Assembly (NCBI GenBank): GCA_030613285.1
Contig: JAUWME010000011.1
Span: 1-15,139, forward strand
Origin: Candidatus Zymogenus sp.
GTDB taxonomy: Bacteria > Desulfobacterota > Zymogenia > Zymogenales > Zymogenaceae
Direction of reading: 5' to 3'
Length of the DNA: 15,139 bases
Made by a program: the position numbers and the translations under genes. Position 1 is the stretch's first letter. Each line of letters starts with the position of its first letter. The notes beneath the pieces were generated by a model, which was not told where the DNA came from, made no database searches, and was given only the letters and a program-made list of their open reading frames with translations. Shown here piece after piece: positions 7,349-14,032 of this stretch.

Positions 7349-7867
7349 ATGATTTCTATGAAAATGAGGTCAATGCATGAAATTTGTTTTAAAGGCGCCT
7401 TGACCCTGATGGTTTTAGCGCTTACCTTTGTTGTCTATTTGGCCCCTGCCAACTCACAGGGATTAGACACAAGGCCACCAACCAATCTTGAGAGGATGAA
7501 CATCACCACAACGATAGAAACGGTATTTCAGGGGTGGGCGCAGCTTAACCTAAACCTGTACATGAGCGCTTGGTCTTTTAACGCCCGACAATATTTTAAG
7601 AACGGCACAGAGCGGGACTACAACCAGATACTAAATTCCAGAAGAAACGCTTTTAAAAAATACAGCCGTGTGGATTACTCGTGGACAATGATAGGGTGTG
7701 ACATCGTTGGCAACAAGGCTTACGTTGCATGCAGCTACACGATGAAATTTTTTAAGAAGAACGGGAGCAGCTTCACTGAGAATGAGGACGAATATTATAC
7801 CCTTGAGATTATGCCAGACGGAAGGTGGTTGATCACCGAGAACTACGACTATCTGAAAATATTTTAG
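7349..7867 (+). CDS. Secreted NTF2-like/SnoaL-type protein
   Basis: The chosen ATG at 7349 has GGAGG 5 nt upstream (7339-7343). An in-frame opening from 7277 lacks an RBS and would place a long polar tail before the signal. The 172-residue product starts with a Sec-type signal (KGALTLMVLALTFVVYLAPA, cleavage likely after about residue 36, ANS-QG). The mature part has the helix-then-sheet pattern of NTF2-like folds: TTIETVFQGWAQLNLNLYMSAW early, and EYYTLEIMPDGRWLITENY as the closing strands. Such domains bind small ligands or serve as scaffolds or enzymes, and no catalytic set is clear here. It lies between the FHA and Tat-protein genes with gaps of 77 and 25 bp, so co-transcription is likely. 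Confidence 0.72.
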   Translation: MISMKMRSMHEICFKGALTLMVLALTFVVYLAPANSQGLDTRPPTNLERMNITTTIETVFQGWAQLNLNLYMSAWSFNARQYFKNGTERDYNQILNSRRNAFKKYSRVDYSWTMIGCDIVGNKAYVACSYTMKFFKKNGSSFTENEDEYYTLEIMPDGRWLITENYDYLKIF

Positions 7868-7892
7868 TCTTACATGAGACTTGGAGGAAAAC

Positions 7893-9074
7893 TTGGAAGC
7901 CACAGATGTTACACGACAATATCTTGAGAGAATTAATTCCAGAAGGGAGTTTATTCGCATCACAGGGAAATGGAGTTTCATGGCTGGTGTGATATCCCTG
8001 CCCAAAATATTTGGGGGGATATCACTGGGGACGTCTTCTGCTTTGGGTTTTAGCTCTGGAGATGGTTTTAAGGGGGGCGTCAGCTATTTTGGCAATCGCG
8101 ACCCGAAACATGTAAAGAAGGATATGAAGGACATTGTGGCCCACGGTTGCAGCTTTGTGGTTCACACCTTCTCTGAGGTCGATTACCACTACTACACGAA
8201 AACGATGAAAGAGATTGTAAACATTTCCCACGATTTGGGACTTACGGTCTACATCGATCCCTGGGGTGTCGGGGGAGTCTTTGGTGGTGAAGCTTTCTCA
8301 CGGTTTGTAATGAAAAACCCAGACAAGACCCAGCGTCTTGCAGACGGCAAACATTTGCCGTCTGCGTGTCTCAATCAAAAGCCATTTTATAACTTTATGA
8401 AGCGTTGGGTAGATAAGGCCGCAGAAACCGGAGCCGATGTGCTCTTTTGGGACGAGCCGCATTTTTATATCCCAAGAAACGTCTGGCGAAAGAAGCAAGG
8501 GCCTGCCGAATGGGCCTGTCGATGCGACCTTTGCATATCGCTTTTTCGGGAGAGGTTTGGCAGGGAGATGCCGAAGGTTATGGACAAAAACGTCATCAAG
8601 TTTCGAGATGAGTCAATTGTTGCCTTTTTTGAGGGAATAACAGAATATGGTGCGGGGCAGAAAATGAAAAATGCCCTTGTAATGCTTCCAGAGGAGAATT
8701 ACCTCACCGGTGTTTCATCTTGGGAAAAGCTTGTGTCTCTAAAATATGTGGATATTTTTGGTACTGATCCCTACTGGATAATTTTTAGGAAGGAACTCGA
8801 CTCTTACATTAGGGATGCGTCAAGAAGGGTCATAGAGATATCAAAAAAGTACGGAAAGGAGCCGCAGATGTGGGTGCAGGCATACAAAGTTCCGGCAGGA
8901 CGGGAGAGTGAGGTGAGGCGCGCCATCGATGTTATTTTAGATGAGGGAATTAGAAACATCGCAGCATGGAGTTACTGCGGAGGCGCACCAATGAATCTGA
9001 AGAGTGACAACCCGAACCTTGTTTGGAAGATCCTCGGAGAGGCTTTTCTGCGGGCGCAAAGGCTTTATGGGTGA
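7893..9074 (+). CDS. Tat-exported TIM-barrel-like protein (putative glycoside hydrolase-type)
   Basis: The TTG at 7893 is the best start: GGAGGA (7883-7888) sits 4-5 nt before it, whereas the TTG at 7881 overlaps that RBS. The 393-residue product has a twin-arginine signal (SRREFIRITGKW at residues 16-27, then a hydrophobic stretch to about 55), so it should fold in the cytoplasm and be exported. The rest shows alternating strand/helix text typical of a (beta/alpha)8 barrel: GGVSYFG, LTVYIDPWGVGGVFGG, DVLFWDEPHFY (Asp187-Glu188), KYVDIFGTDPYW, QMWVQAYKVPAG and GIRNIAAWSYCGGAP. DEPH and DPYW resemble active-site strand ends of glycoside hydrolase-like barrels. C209-x-C211-x2-C214 (CRCDLC) just after DEPH may bind a metal, which could explain Tat export. 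No known family or substrate is claimed. Confidence 0.75.
   Translation: MEATDVTRQYLERINSRREFIRITGKWSFMAGVISLPKIFGGISLGTSSALGFSSGDGFKGGVSYFGNRDPKHVKKDMKDIVAHGCSFVVHTFSEVDYHYYTKTMKEIVNISHDLGLTVYIDPWGVGGVFGGEAFSRFVMKNPDKTQRLADGKHLPSACLNQKPFYNFMKRWVDKAAETGADVLFWDEPHFYIPRNVWRKKQGPAEWACRCDLCISLFRERFGREMPKVMDKNVIKFRDESIVAFFEGITEYGAGQKMKNALVMLPEENYLTGVSSWEKLVSLKYVDIFGTDPYWIIFRKELDSYIRDASRRVIEISKKYGKEPQMWVQAYKVPAGRESEVRRAIDVILDEGIRNIAAWSYCGGAPMNLKSDNPNLVWKILGEAFLRAQRLYG
8340..8365. repeat. Near-perfect 26-bp palindrome inside the Tat-protein gene
   Basis: GCAGACGGCAAA (8340-8351) and its exact complement (8354-8365) flank a 2-nt CA centre. It lies in codons for LADGKHLPSAC. There is no T-run after it, so it is not a terminator. 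It could be a regulator or recombinase site or a coding accident. Confidence 0.6.
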
Positions 9075-9097
9075 GCGAAATAGAGTAAAAACGGCGG

Positions 9098-9123
9098 AGT
9101 AAAAATAGACGCTTTACTTTTTT
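9098..9123 (+). terminator. Weak candidate terminator after the Tat-protein gene
   Basis: AGTAAA (9098-9103) can pair with TTTACT (9113-9118), followed by further T residues. The stem is AT-only outside one G-C pair, so folding would be weak. It would separate the FHA-to-Tat cluster from the next gene, which has its own promoter candidate. Confidence 0.28.
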
Positions 9124-9146
9124 ACTAATGTTTCGTGAGTTTTTCT

Positions 9147-9175
9147 TTGAAGTTATCGTGAAATAGTGTTAGTAT
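9147..9175 (+). promoter_or_regulatory. Candidate promoter for the small secreted protein and NYN-OST pair
   Basis: TTGAAG (9147-9152), a 17-bp spacer and TAGTAT (9170-9175) lie 22 bp before the ATG at 9197, with the GGGAG RBS in between. Both boxes match the consensus at four of six bases. Confidence 0.35.
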
Positions 9176-9196
9176 ATCTAAAAAAGGGAGTTTTAA

Positions 9197-9643
9197 ATGA
9201 AAAAATCAACTGTTTTATTGTCGATATTGATGATTATCTCTTTTGCTTCGGTATCTTTTGCAAATGAGCTAATTGTCCAAGATAAACTTTTTACAAACGT
9301 AGCCATTATAGATTCCGATGGAAAAATCTACGATGAAAGGAGATGGACGCTGGGAAGCTATAACTCCAAGGGGACAGTGTATGATTATGCGTATAAACAT
9401 ATCGGGTTTGTGGAGGTGGAGGATAATGTGAGTGAGGTGAGGGATATCCACTACAAGGTACTGGCACGGGTTGCCGAAAATGGCGAAATAGTTGACATTG
9501 ATGGAAATTTAATCGGGATGATAACCGGTACTAAGGTTACAGATAAAGATGGGAAGATCCTCTACAGGCTTTCCGGGGAGAAGGTTCAAAAGGGTCTTCT
9601 AATATATCTGTTTTTCTTTACTAATGCTTTTGGGAGTAAATAA
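9197..9643 (+). CDS. Small secreted protein of unknown function
   Basis: The 148-residue product has a clear Sec signal peptide (MKKSTVLLSILMIISFASV, cleavage likely SFA-NE after residue 22). GGGAG lies 6 nt before the ATG. The mature part repeats a short beta motif built on IDSDGKIYD (about 38-46), ENGEIVDIDGNLIG (about 94-107) and TDKDGKILYRLSG (about 114-127). These look like strand-turn-strand units with a D-G turn. The last 20 residues turn hydrophobic (GLLIYLFFFTNAFG), which could be a membrane anchor or an effect of the 3' end overlapping the next gene. It overlaps the NYN-OST gene by 20 bp in another frame, suggesting translational coupling. I do not recognise a named family. Confidence 0.72.
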   Translation: MKKSTVLLSILMIISFASVSFANELIVQDKLFTNVAIIDSDGKIYDERRWTLGSYNSKGTVYDYAYKHIGFVEVEDNVSEVRDIHYKVLARVAENGEIVDIDGNLIGMITGTKVTDKDGKILYRLSGEKVQKGLLIYLFFFTNAFGSK

Positions 9644-10445
9644 TATCACACTTAGAAATTACACCGAAACAGAAGGATTTTCTTTTCCTGAACGTGAAAA
9701 AACACTGGCGGTTTTTATCGACTTTGAGAATTTGGCACTCGGTTTTACCAAGGGGAAAGGTGTCAAGTTCGATATCCAAAAGGCGTTGGAAAGGCTTTTG
9801 GAAAAGGGCAAAATAATTGTAAAGAAGGCCTATGCCGACTGGGGTCGATTTTCTGAGTACAAACAACCCTGCCACCAAGCCGCAGTGGAGCTTATTGAAA
9901 TTCCCAAACGGTTTATGACCGGGAAGAACTCTGCGGATATTAGACTTGCGGTGGATGCCATCGACTTGTCGTATGCCAAGGAGCACATCGATACATTCGT
10001 CATAATATCGGGAGATTCAGATTTTTCCCCCCTTGTTTCAAAGCTCAAAGAAAACGGGAAATACGTCATCGGGATGGGCATGAAGGATTCCACCTCAGAT
10101 CTTCTTATGAACAACTGCGACGAATTCATCTTTTACGAAGACTTAGAGCGCCCCGCAACAGAGCCCCCGATAATAGACTCAAAGCTTCCGAAGGAAAAAC
10201 GTGAGGCTTTCTCCTTTGTAGTTTCAGCTGTTACTGCCCTAATCAGGGAAAACACGGAGATCATCTACTCATCAATGGTCAAAGACACGATAATCAGAAA
10301 GCGTCCATCGTTTAATGAATCGTATCACGGCTATCGCTCCTTCTCGGAGCTTCTGGAAGACGCCCAGAAGAACGGGCTTATCACGCTAAAAATAAACTCC
10401 AGAAGTGGAACATACGTTGTTACAGGCTTCGGCACCGCCAAATAA
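9624..10445 (+). CDS. NYN-domain (LabA/DUF88-like) putative ribonuclease with C-terminal OST-HTH/LOTUS domain
   Basis: The product has 273 residues. The NYN domain, a PIN-like nuclease fold, spans about 27-165. It carries the acidic residues expected for metal binding: Asp33 (AVFIDFEN), Asp105 and Asp111 (SADIRLAVDAID) and Asp131/Asp133 (ISGDSDFSPLVSKL). After a linker, residues about 190-270 fit an OST-HTH/LOTUS domain (AVTALIRENTEII, then SFNESYHGYRSFSELLEDA), a fold that binds RNA, including G-rich or structured RNA. This NYN plus OST-HTH pair is widespread in bacteria, and its substrate is generally unknown. The ATG at 9624 lies inside the end of the upstream gene with no RBS of its own, so it probably depends on coupled translation. 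An alternative start just after the GGGAG at 9632-9636 would need a non-standard codon. Confidence 0.88.
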   Translation: MLLGVNNITLRNYTETEGFSFPEREKTLAVFIDFENLALGFTKGKGVKFDIQKALERLLEKGKIIVKKAYADWGRFSEYKQPCHQAAVELIEIPKRFMTGKNSADIRLAVDAIDLSYAKEHIDTFVIISGDSDFSPLVSKLKENGKYVIGMGMKDSTSDLLMNNCDEFIFYEDLERPATEPPIIDSKLPKEKREAFSFVVSAVTALIRENTEIIYSSMVKDTIIRKRPSFNESYHGYRSFSELLEDAQKNGLITLKINSRSGTYVVTGFGTAK

Positions 10446-10463
10446 CGGGGGGTTGTCGGTATG

Positions 10464-10616
10464 TGTAGGTTGGGCGATTGATTGTTACAACATTGAAGGG
10501 GGTGTAGTATGTTTCCACACCTGACGAGATGTAGGTGGGGTTACTGCATTGATTCAATAGCAAGTTTGGTCTCCAACACGACATCAATAGTAAGTTGGGT
10601 TGCAGGCCTGATAGAA
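10464..10616. repeat. Degenerate tandem repeat, about 27-30 bp per unit
   Basis: Imperfect units begin at 10464, 10503, 10530, 10558 and 10588 with variants of TGTAGGTTGGG or TAGTAAGTTGGG, then a variable part ending in TGA or CAA. On the minus strand they read as 10-residue units (PNLLLMSCWR, PNLLLNQCSN, PTYISSGVET). No RBS or start supports a gene there. The rest of 10446-10739 shows nothing else. Confidence 0.4.
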
Positions 10617-10739
10617 TGGCGGGCTTTATGGTATTACTTACCTCCTTCCAAGCATAACATCGCTTAAAAAGCTGGTCCTTTTTTTTCATCCTTATTTTCC
10701 AACCTCACCTATAAAAAATCGTCCAAACGCATTTTTTTC

Positions 10740-10776
10740 TTGACATCTATATACAACCAATATATATACTTTAGAT
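10740..10776 (+). promoter_or_regulatory. Promoter and possible operator for the PadR gene
   Basis: A perfect TTGACA (10740-10745), a 17-bp spacer and TATATA (10763-10768) make a good promoter. ATCTA (10745-10749) and TAGAT (10772-10776) form a loose dyad around it with TATATA runs inside. Many PadR proteins repress their own promoter at AT-rich dyads, so autoregulation is plausible. Confidence 0.55.
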
Positions 10777-10839
10777 ATAGCCCTCGCAGATAAAATGAAG
10801 TGATACAGTTTTTTTCCAATACAGTGTCAAGGAAAAGTG

Positions 10840-11400
10840 ATGTCCATCAAATTTGCAATCCTCGGACTCCTGCACTACAAAGATATGCACGGCTACCGAA
10901 TCAAGGAACACATCGAAAGAAACTTCGGCAATATGTGGTCCATCAACTACGGACAAATTTATCCAAACCTAAAAAAACTGGAAACTGAAGGGCTTGTCAC
11001 AAAAAAAGACATTTCCCAGATCAACGCACCAAATAAAAAACTATATATGCTAACAGAGAAAGGACGTGAAACCTTCACCGAATGGCTCTTCACACCACCG
11101 GATCGGGGGATGCTCATCAGGGACCCCTTTCTGCTGCGGTTTATCTTTTTTGGTTTTGGAGATAGAAAAAGTTCTATTAAAATCATTGACGAGCAGATTG
11201 TAAATTACGAGCGTCAGCTAAAAAAACGAAAGGAAAACATAATAAAGTGGGAGAAGCAGGATGTTTACGTGCGACTTATGGCAGACCTCGGATTGAATTT
11301 TAACGAGATGATGCTAAAGTGGCTCAACCAAGCAAGAGCCGAGATAAACAAAAGCAGTGATGGTGATTTAGCCAATGCGGCGGGGTTCTTCAGCGATTGA
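10840..11400 (+). CDS. PadR-family transcriptional regulator
   Basis: The product has 186 residues. ATG 10840 is preferred over GTG 10837 because AAGGA (10829-10833) is 6 nt before it. Residues about 1-75 are a PadR winged helix: FAILGLLHYKDMHGYRIKEH, then SINYGQIYPNLKKLETEGLV (recognition helix) and the wing KKLYMLTEKGRETF. The second half is mostly helical with a charged coil (ERQLKKRKENIIKWEKQ), as in the longer PadR proteins whose C-terminal domain dimerises or binds ligand. These proteins repress by binding DNA as dimers and let go on binding aromatic or lipophilic compounds. Its natural targets here are its own promoter and perhaps the oxidoreductase genes downstream. Confidence 0.9.
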   Translation: MSIKFAILGLLHYKDMHGYRIKEHIERNFGNMWSINYGQIYPNLKKLETEGLVTKKDISQINAPNKKLYMLTEKGRETFTEWLFTPPDRGMLIRDPFLLRFIFFGFGDRKSSIKIIDEQIVNYERQLKKRKENIIKWEKQDVYVRLMADLGLNFNEMMLKWLNQARAEINKSSDGDLANAAGFFSD

Positions 11401-11539
11401 GGGGGTTGCTGGTAAAAATTAGCTCAAAGGGTTGGGGTGCTTGATGAAATGGGGTTGATGGGTTAATGGAGATTAATTGGGAGATGTTTTTAGGATTTAT
11501 GACAATATTTGGTTTTTTATATCAATTGGGGAGACAAAA

Positions 11540-12535
11540 TTGAAGTTTGATGGAATTACACTGGTAACCGGCGCCGCAGGGTTTATGGGGAGCCACGTGG
11601 TGGAGCATCTGGCAAAGAGTGGTGTCAAGGTCAGGGCCACTGCCCGCCCAAGAAACGACCTCTCGTTTTTTGAAAAACTCGGTGTTGAGTACGTCGCCGC
11701 CGATCTCACAAAGCCGGAGACCTTGCCCCCCCTCTTTGAGGGTAATGTGGATAGGGTCATGCATCTGGGAGCAATCTGCAACTTTTCCACACCTTACAAC
11801 AAGCTCCAGCCTACCAACGTCAAGGGGGTGGATTTGATAACCGACCTTGCCATAAAAAACGGTGTAAAACGCTTTATTCACGTAACCTCAACGAGCGTGT
11901 ATGGACTTTACAGGGGAACTCCGTTTGTTGAGGATGACCCCAGGGAGCCAAACACAGACTACGGCAGGAGCAAGCGGGATGGTGAGGACATCCTGTTTAA
12001 AAAGATCGAAGATGGGTTAAATGCAGTTCTTGTCAGGCCCTGCACAGTCTATGGCCCCCGTTGCACTGATGGCGCAGGGAAGGCATTTTCAAGGCCCACC
12101 GACATCGCAGCCATTCCGGGAAAGGGGGATGTGCTTTTGTCCAACGTTCGCGCCGAGGACGTTGCAGCGGCTATTGATCATGCTTCTCTCCTTGACGTAA
12201 AACCGGGGGAGAGTTTTAATATCGCCGATGGCTCTTACCCCTCTCTTGAAGATGCCCTAACTGAGGCTGCTCTCGCCTTTGGGAAAAAACCGCCAAAGCT
12301 TCATCTTCCCATCGGTGTGGTCAAGGTTGCGGCAAAGGTGGATGGATTCATCTCAGGGTTGAAGGGAAAAATCCCAGACATAGAATACGACGCCACGAAA
12401 TTCCTCCACGATGATTACATCGTGGATAATTCGAAACTTGTCAAGACGGGTTTTAAATATGAGTATCCCGATTTTAAAAAGTCGATGGTGGAGATTGCAA
12501 AGTTATTTGCTGAGGGGAAGTTAGAGATTCGATAG
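11540..12535 (+). CDS. NAD-dependent epimerase/dehydratase-type extended SDR
   Basis: TTG 11540 is chosen because GGGGAG (11528-11533) sits 6 nt before it and the product starts right at the Rossmann strand. An opening from 11477 has no RBS. The 331-residue product has the NAD(P) motif TGAAGFMG (10-17), Asp near residue 60 (VAADLTKPE), and LGAICNFS. The active-site Ser/Thr is at 117-119 (VTSTSVYG), with Tyr141 and Lys145 (YGRSK). RPCTVYGP and NVRAEDVAAAI are typical of sugar epimerases, reductases and 3-beta-HSD-like enzymes. The substrate cannot be read from sequence. It follows the padR-type gene by 139 bp on the same strand. Confidence 0.88.
   Translation: MKFDGITLVTGAAGFMGSHVVEHLAKSGVKVRATARPRNDLSFFEKLGVEYVAADLTKPETLPPLFEGNVDRVMHLGAICNFSTPYNKLQPTNVKGVDLITDLAIKNGVKRFIHVTSTSVYGLYRGTPFVEDDPREPNTDYGRSKRDGEDILFKKIEDGLNAVLVRPCTVYGPRCTDGAGKAFSRPTDIAAIPGKGDVLLSNVRAEDVAAAIDHASLLDVKPGESFNIADGSYPSLEDALTEAALAFGKKPPKLHLPIGVVKVAAKVDGFISGLKGKIPDIEYDATKFLHDDYIVDNSKLVKTGFKYEYPDFKKSMVEIAKLFAEGKLEIR
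12405..12426. repeat. Intragenic 9-bp hairpin near the end of the epimerase gene
   Basis: TCCACGATG (12405-12413) and CATCGTGGA (12418-12426) form a perfect stem with an ATTA loop, in the codons for LHDDYIVD. There is no T-run. It may be accidental or affect mRNA stability. Confidence 0.45.
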
Positions 12536-12553
12536 TTGATGTACTACAATATT

Positions 12554-12674
12554 TGTCATTCCCTTTTAAAGCGGGATATCCAATAGATATCAATCTAAGT
12601 TCTCAATCAAGTTGAGAATGACAGAATAGAGGATTCCCTTCGGAAGCGGGAGTCTATAAAAGTTGGGAATGACA
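12554..12674. repeat. Small intergenic element with inverted ends
   Basis: TGTCATTCCC (12554-12563) is matched by its complement GGGAATGACA (12665-12674), and again at 12784-12793. Inside lie AAGCGGGATATCC, a hairpin TTCTCAA/TTGAGAA (12600-12606 and 12612-12618) followed by TGACAG, and TTCGGAAGCGGGAGTC. The arms match the well-known class of bacterial intergenic repeats of the type GTCATTCCCGC-AAAGCGGGAATCC. The 12536-12838 gap consists mostly of this material. Confidence 0.65.
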
Positions 12675-12833
12675 CCATAAAAAGTTAGTAAGAAATAAAA
12701 TTCAATAAAAGGAGAACTACCCTCCCTGCTATTCCCGTAAAAACGACTGCCCTCTTGAAAAAGGGGAGGAATCCATAAAGGCTGGGAATGACACCGTAAA
12801 ATGTAAGTACGAAATAAAATTCAATAAAAGGAG
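12664..12833 (+). repeat. 51-bp direct repeat (two copies, 47/51 identical), second copy carrying the SDR ribosome site
   Basis: Copies at 12664-12714 and 12783-12833 run from TGGGAATGACACC to AATAAAAGGAG and are 119 bp apart. The GGAG that ends the second copy sits 5 nt before the SDR start ATG. The first copy has the same GGAG but no start codon follows. A duplication of the gene's own leader is the simplest reading. Confidence 0.85.
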
Positions 12834-12838
12834 CAGTT

Positions 12839-13681
12839 ATGAGTAAGGTAATAGTTATCACAGGACTTGCCGACGGCATGGGCCGTTACGTGGCGGAGAT
12901 GCTTGCTGCAAAGGGATACAGCATTGCGGGGTTTGATGTGGACGAGAAGGGGATAGATTCTTTGAAGAAGGAGCTGAAGAAGATATCCAATGCCGATGTC
13001 AAGCACCATCTTGTTGCTTTGGACATCACAAACAGGAAGGGTATCATAAAGTTCAGAGATGAAGTTTTGAAGAAGTACGAAAAAATTGATGTTGTCCTCT
13101 CAAACGTTGGGATTGGCTTTTTTGGCCCCTTTGAGGAGGTCGATCTGGAAAAGGCCCTTAAGTGTCTGGAGATAAACATAATTGGCGCCATGTCCATCTT
13201 TCAAGCCTTTATCCCGCACATGAGAAAAAATCGGGAGGGAAAGCTGATTGCCATGTCGTCTATCGTGGGGCAGGTTCCATTCCCCTTTGAATCTATCTAC
13301 ACTGCATCCAAGTTTGGCATTGAAGGATGGATCTATGCACTCAAATATGAGCTTGACCCATTTGGGATTAAGTTTGCGATAATAGCACCGGCACAGGTTT
13401 CCACATCATTTGCCGCAAAGATACACAAGCTCCCGCCAAAGGATTCAGAATATCTGGAAAGGGTAAAACGGTTCATCGCAAAAGACAACGAGATGATAAA
13501 AGACGCCCCGACACCGGAGTTTGCAGCAAAAAAGATTGTAAAGGTCATTGAGAAAAAGAACCCGAAGCTATTTAACCAGATTGAGTTTCAGAGTGTGGTC
13601 TTTTACTGGTTGAATAAGCTCTCGCCCCGTTGGTTCAGGGATTTCCTTGTCCTTACGATTATGGATATCCGCAAAAAGTAA
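12839..13681 (+). CDS. Classical short-chain dehydrogenase/reductase (SDR)
   Basis: The 280-residue product has the complete classical SDR signature. The cofactor loop is TGLADGMG (8-15). An acidic end to strand 2 (FDVDEK) favours NAD over NADP. The NNAG-equivalent is SNVG (Asn89). Catalytic Ser140/141 is in IAMSSIVG, and Tyr154 and Lys158 in YTASK. The C-terminus (after about 245, FQSVVFYWLNKLSPRWFRDF) is hydrophobic and aromatic, longer than in minimal SDRs, and could touch the membrane or form the substrate lid. The RBS AAAAGGAG is supplied by a duplicated leader repeat. With the epimerase-type enzyme it may modify a sugar, lipid or steroid-like alcohol, but no substrate is claimed. Confidence 0.92.
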   Translation: MSKVIVITGLADGMGRYVAEMLAAKGYSIAGFDVDEKGIDSLKKELKKISNADVKHHLVALDITNRKGIIKFRDEVLKKYEKIDVVLSNVGIGFFGPFEEVDLEKALKCLEINIIGAMSIFQAFIPHMRKNREGKLIAMSSIVGQVPFPFESIYTASKFGIEGWIYALKYELDPFGIKFAIIAPAQVSTSFAAKIHKLPPKDSEYLERVKRFIAKDNEMIKDAPTPEFAAKKIVKVIEKKNPKLFNQIEFQSVVFYWLNKLSPRWFRDFLVLTIMDIRKK

Positions 13682-13728
13682 GGCTTTTAGAATTTTTAGG
13701 TTGGGGATGGAGATAAAAGGGATACAAC

Positions 13729-13788
13729 AATATCTGACTGGCCAATATCTGGATGGCCAATATTTGAATGGCCAGTATCTGTATGGAT
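13729..13788. repeat. 15-bp minisatellite, four units
   Basis: Units of type AATATCTGGATGGCC at 13729, 13744, 13759 and 13774 differ from each other at two to four positions. The unit length is a multiple of three, but no start or RBS makes it coding on either strand. It lies just after the SDR stop. The rest of 13682-13952 has only a doubtful 37-codon frame (13873-13986). Confidence 0.85.
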
Positions 13789-13872
13789 ATTAGAGCTTTG
13801 ATGGGATGTAGATGGATGTAAAGGGGCTTAAAACGAGTTTTTTCCCTAATATCCTTGTGGTGAGCCTTTGTG

Positions 13873-13986
13873 ATGAAGGAATTTCTTAAAGCCACAGGGG
13901 ATTTTGGCAAGATTTTTGTGAGCGGTCAAATACTGTTTAGGAAATTTTTACCTTGCAAAAAGAGAAAGGGCAGAGTACACTATTAG
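13873..13986 (+). CDS. Doubtful small ORF
   Basis: The ATG at 13873 opens 37 codons (MKEFLKATGDFGKIFVSGQI and on, ending GRVHY). The text is protein-like with a basic tail, but there is no clear RBS and its end overlaps the promoter boxes proposed for the next gene. It may be a leader peptide or chance. Confidence 0.15.
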   Translation: MKEFLKATGDFGKIFVSGQILFRKFLPCKKRKGRVHY

Positions 13987-14012
13987 TAACTATTAGCAAT
14001 ATCTGTTATTAG
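13953..14012 (+). promoter_or_regulatory. Candidate promoter and TATTAG repeats before the glycyl radical enzyme gene
   Basis: TTGCAA (13953-13958), a 17-bp spacer and TACACT (13976-13981) make a plausible promoter. TATTAG occurs three times directly after it (13981, 13991 and 14007), the first two one helical turn apart. This could be a regulator site in the early transcribed region. Confidence 0.35.
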
Positions 14013-14032
14013 TAGTATTTAAGGAGGATAAA

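Noticed and set aside
10420..10689. 89-residue minus-strand frame over the degenerate repeats
   Set aside because: No RBS, and the peptide regularity follows from the ~29-bp DNA repeats. It also runs into the end of the NYN-OST gene.
13729..13788. Repeat array as a CRISPR
   Set aside because: Units are 15 bp and contiguous with no spacers, and no cas genes are in the window.
13659..13910. Minus-strand frame with QILAI repeats
   Set aside because: The repeats mirror the 15-bp minisatellite, and there is no start signal or protein-like flanking text.
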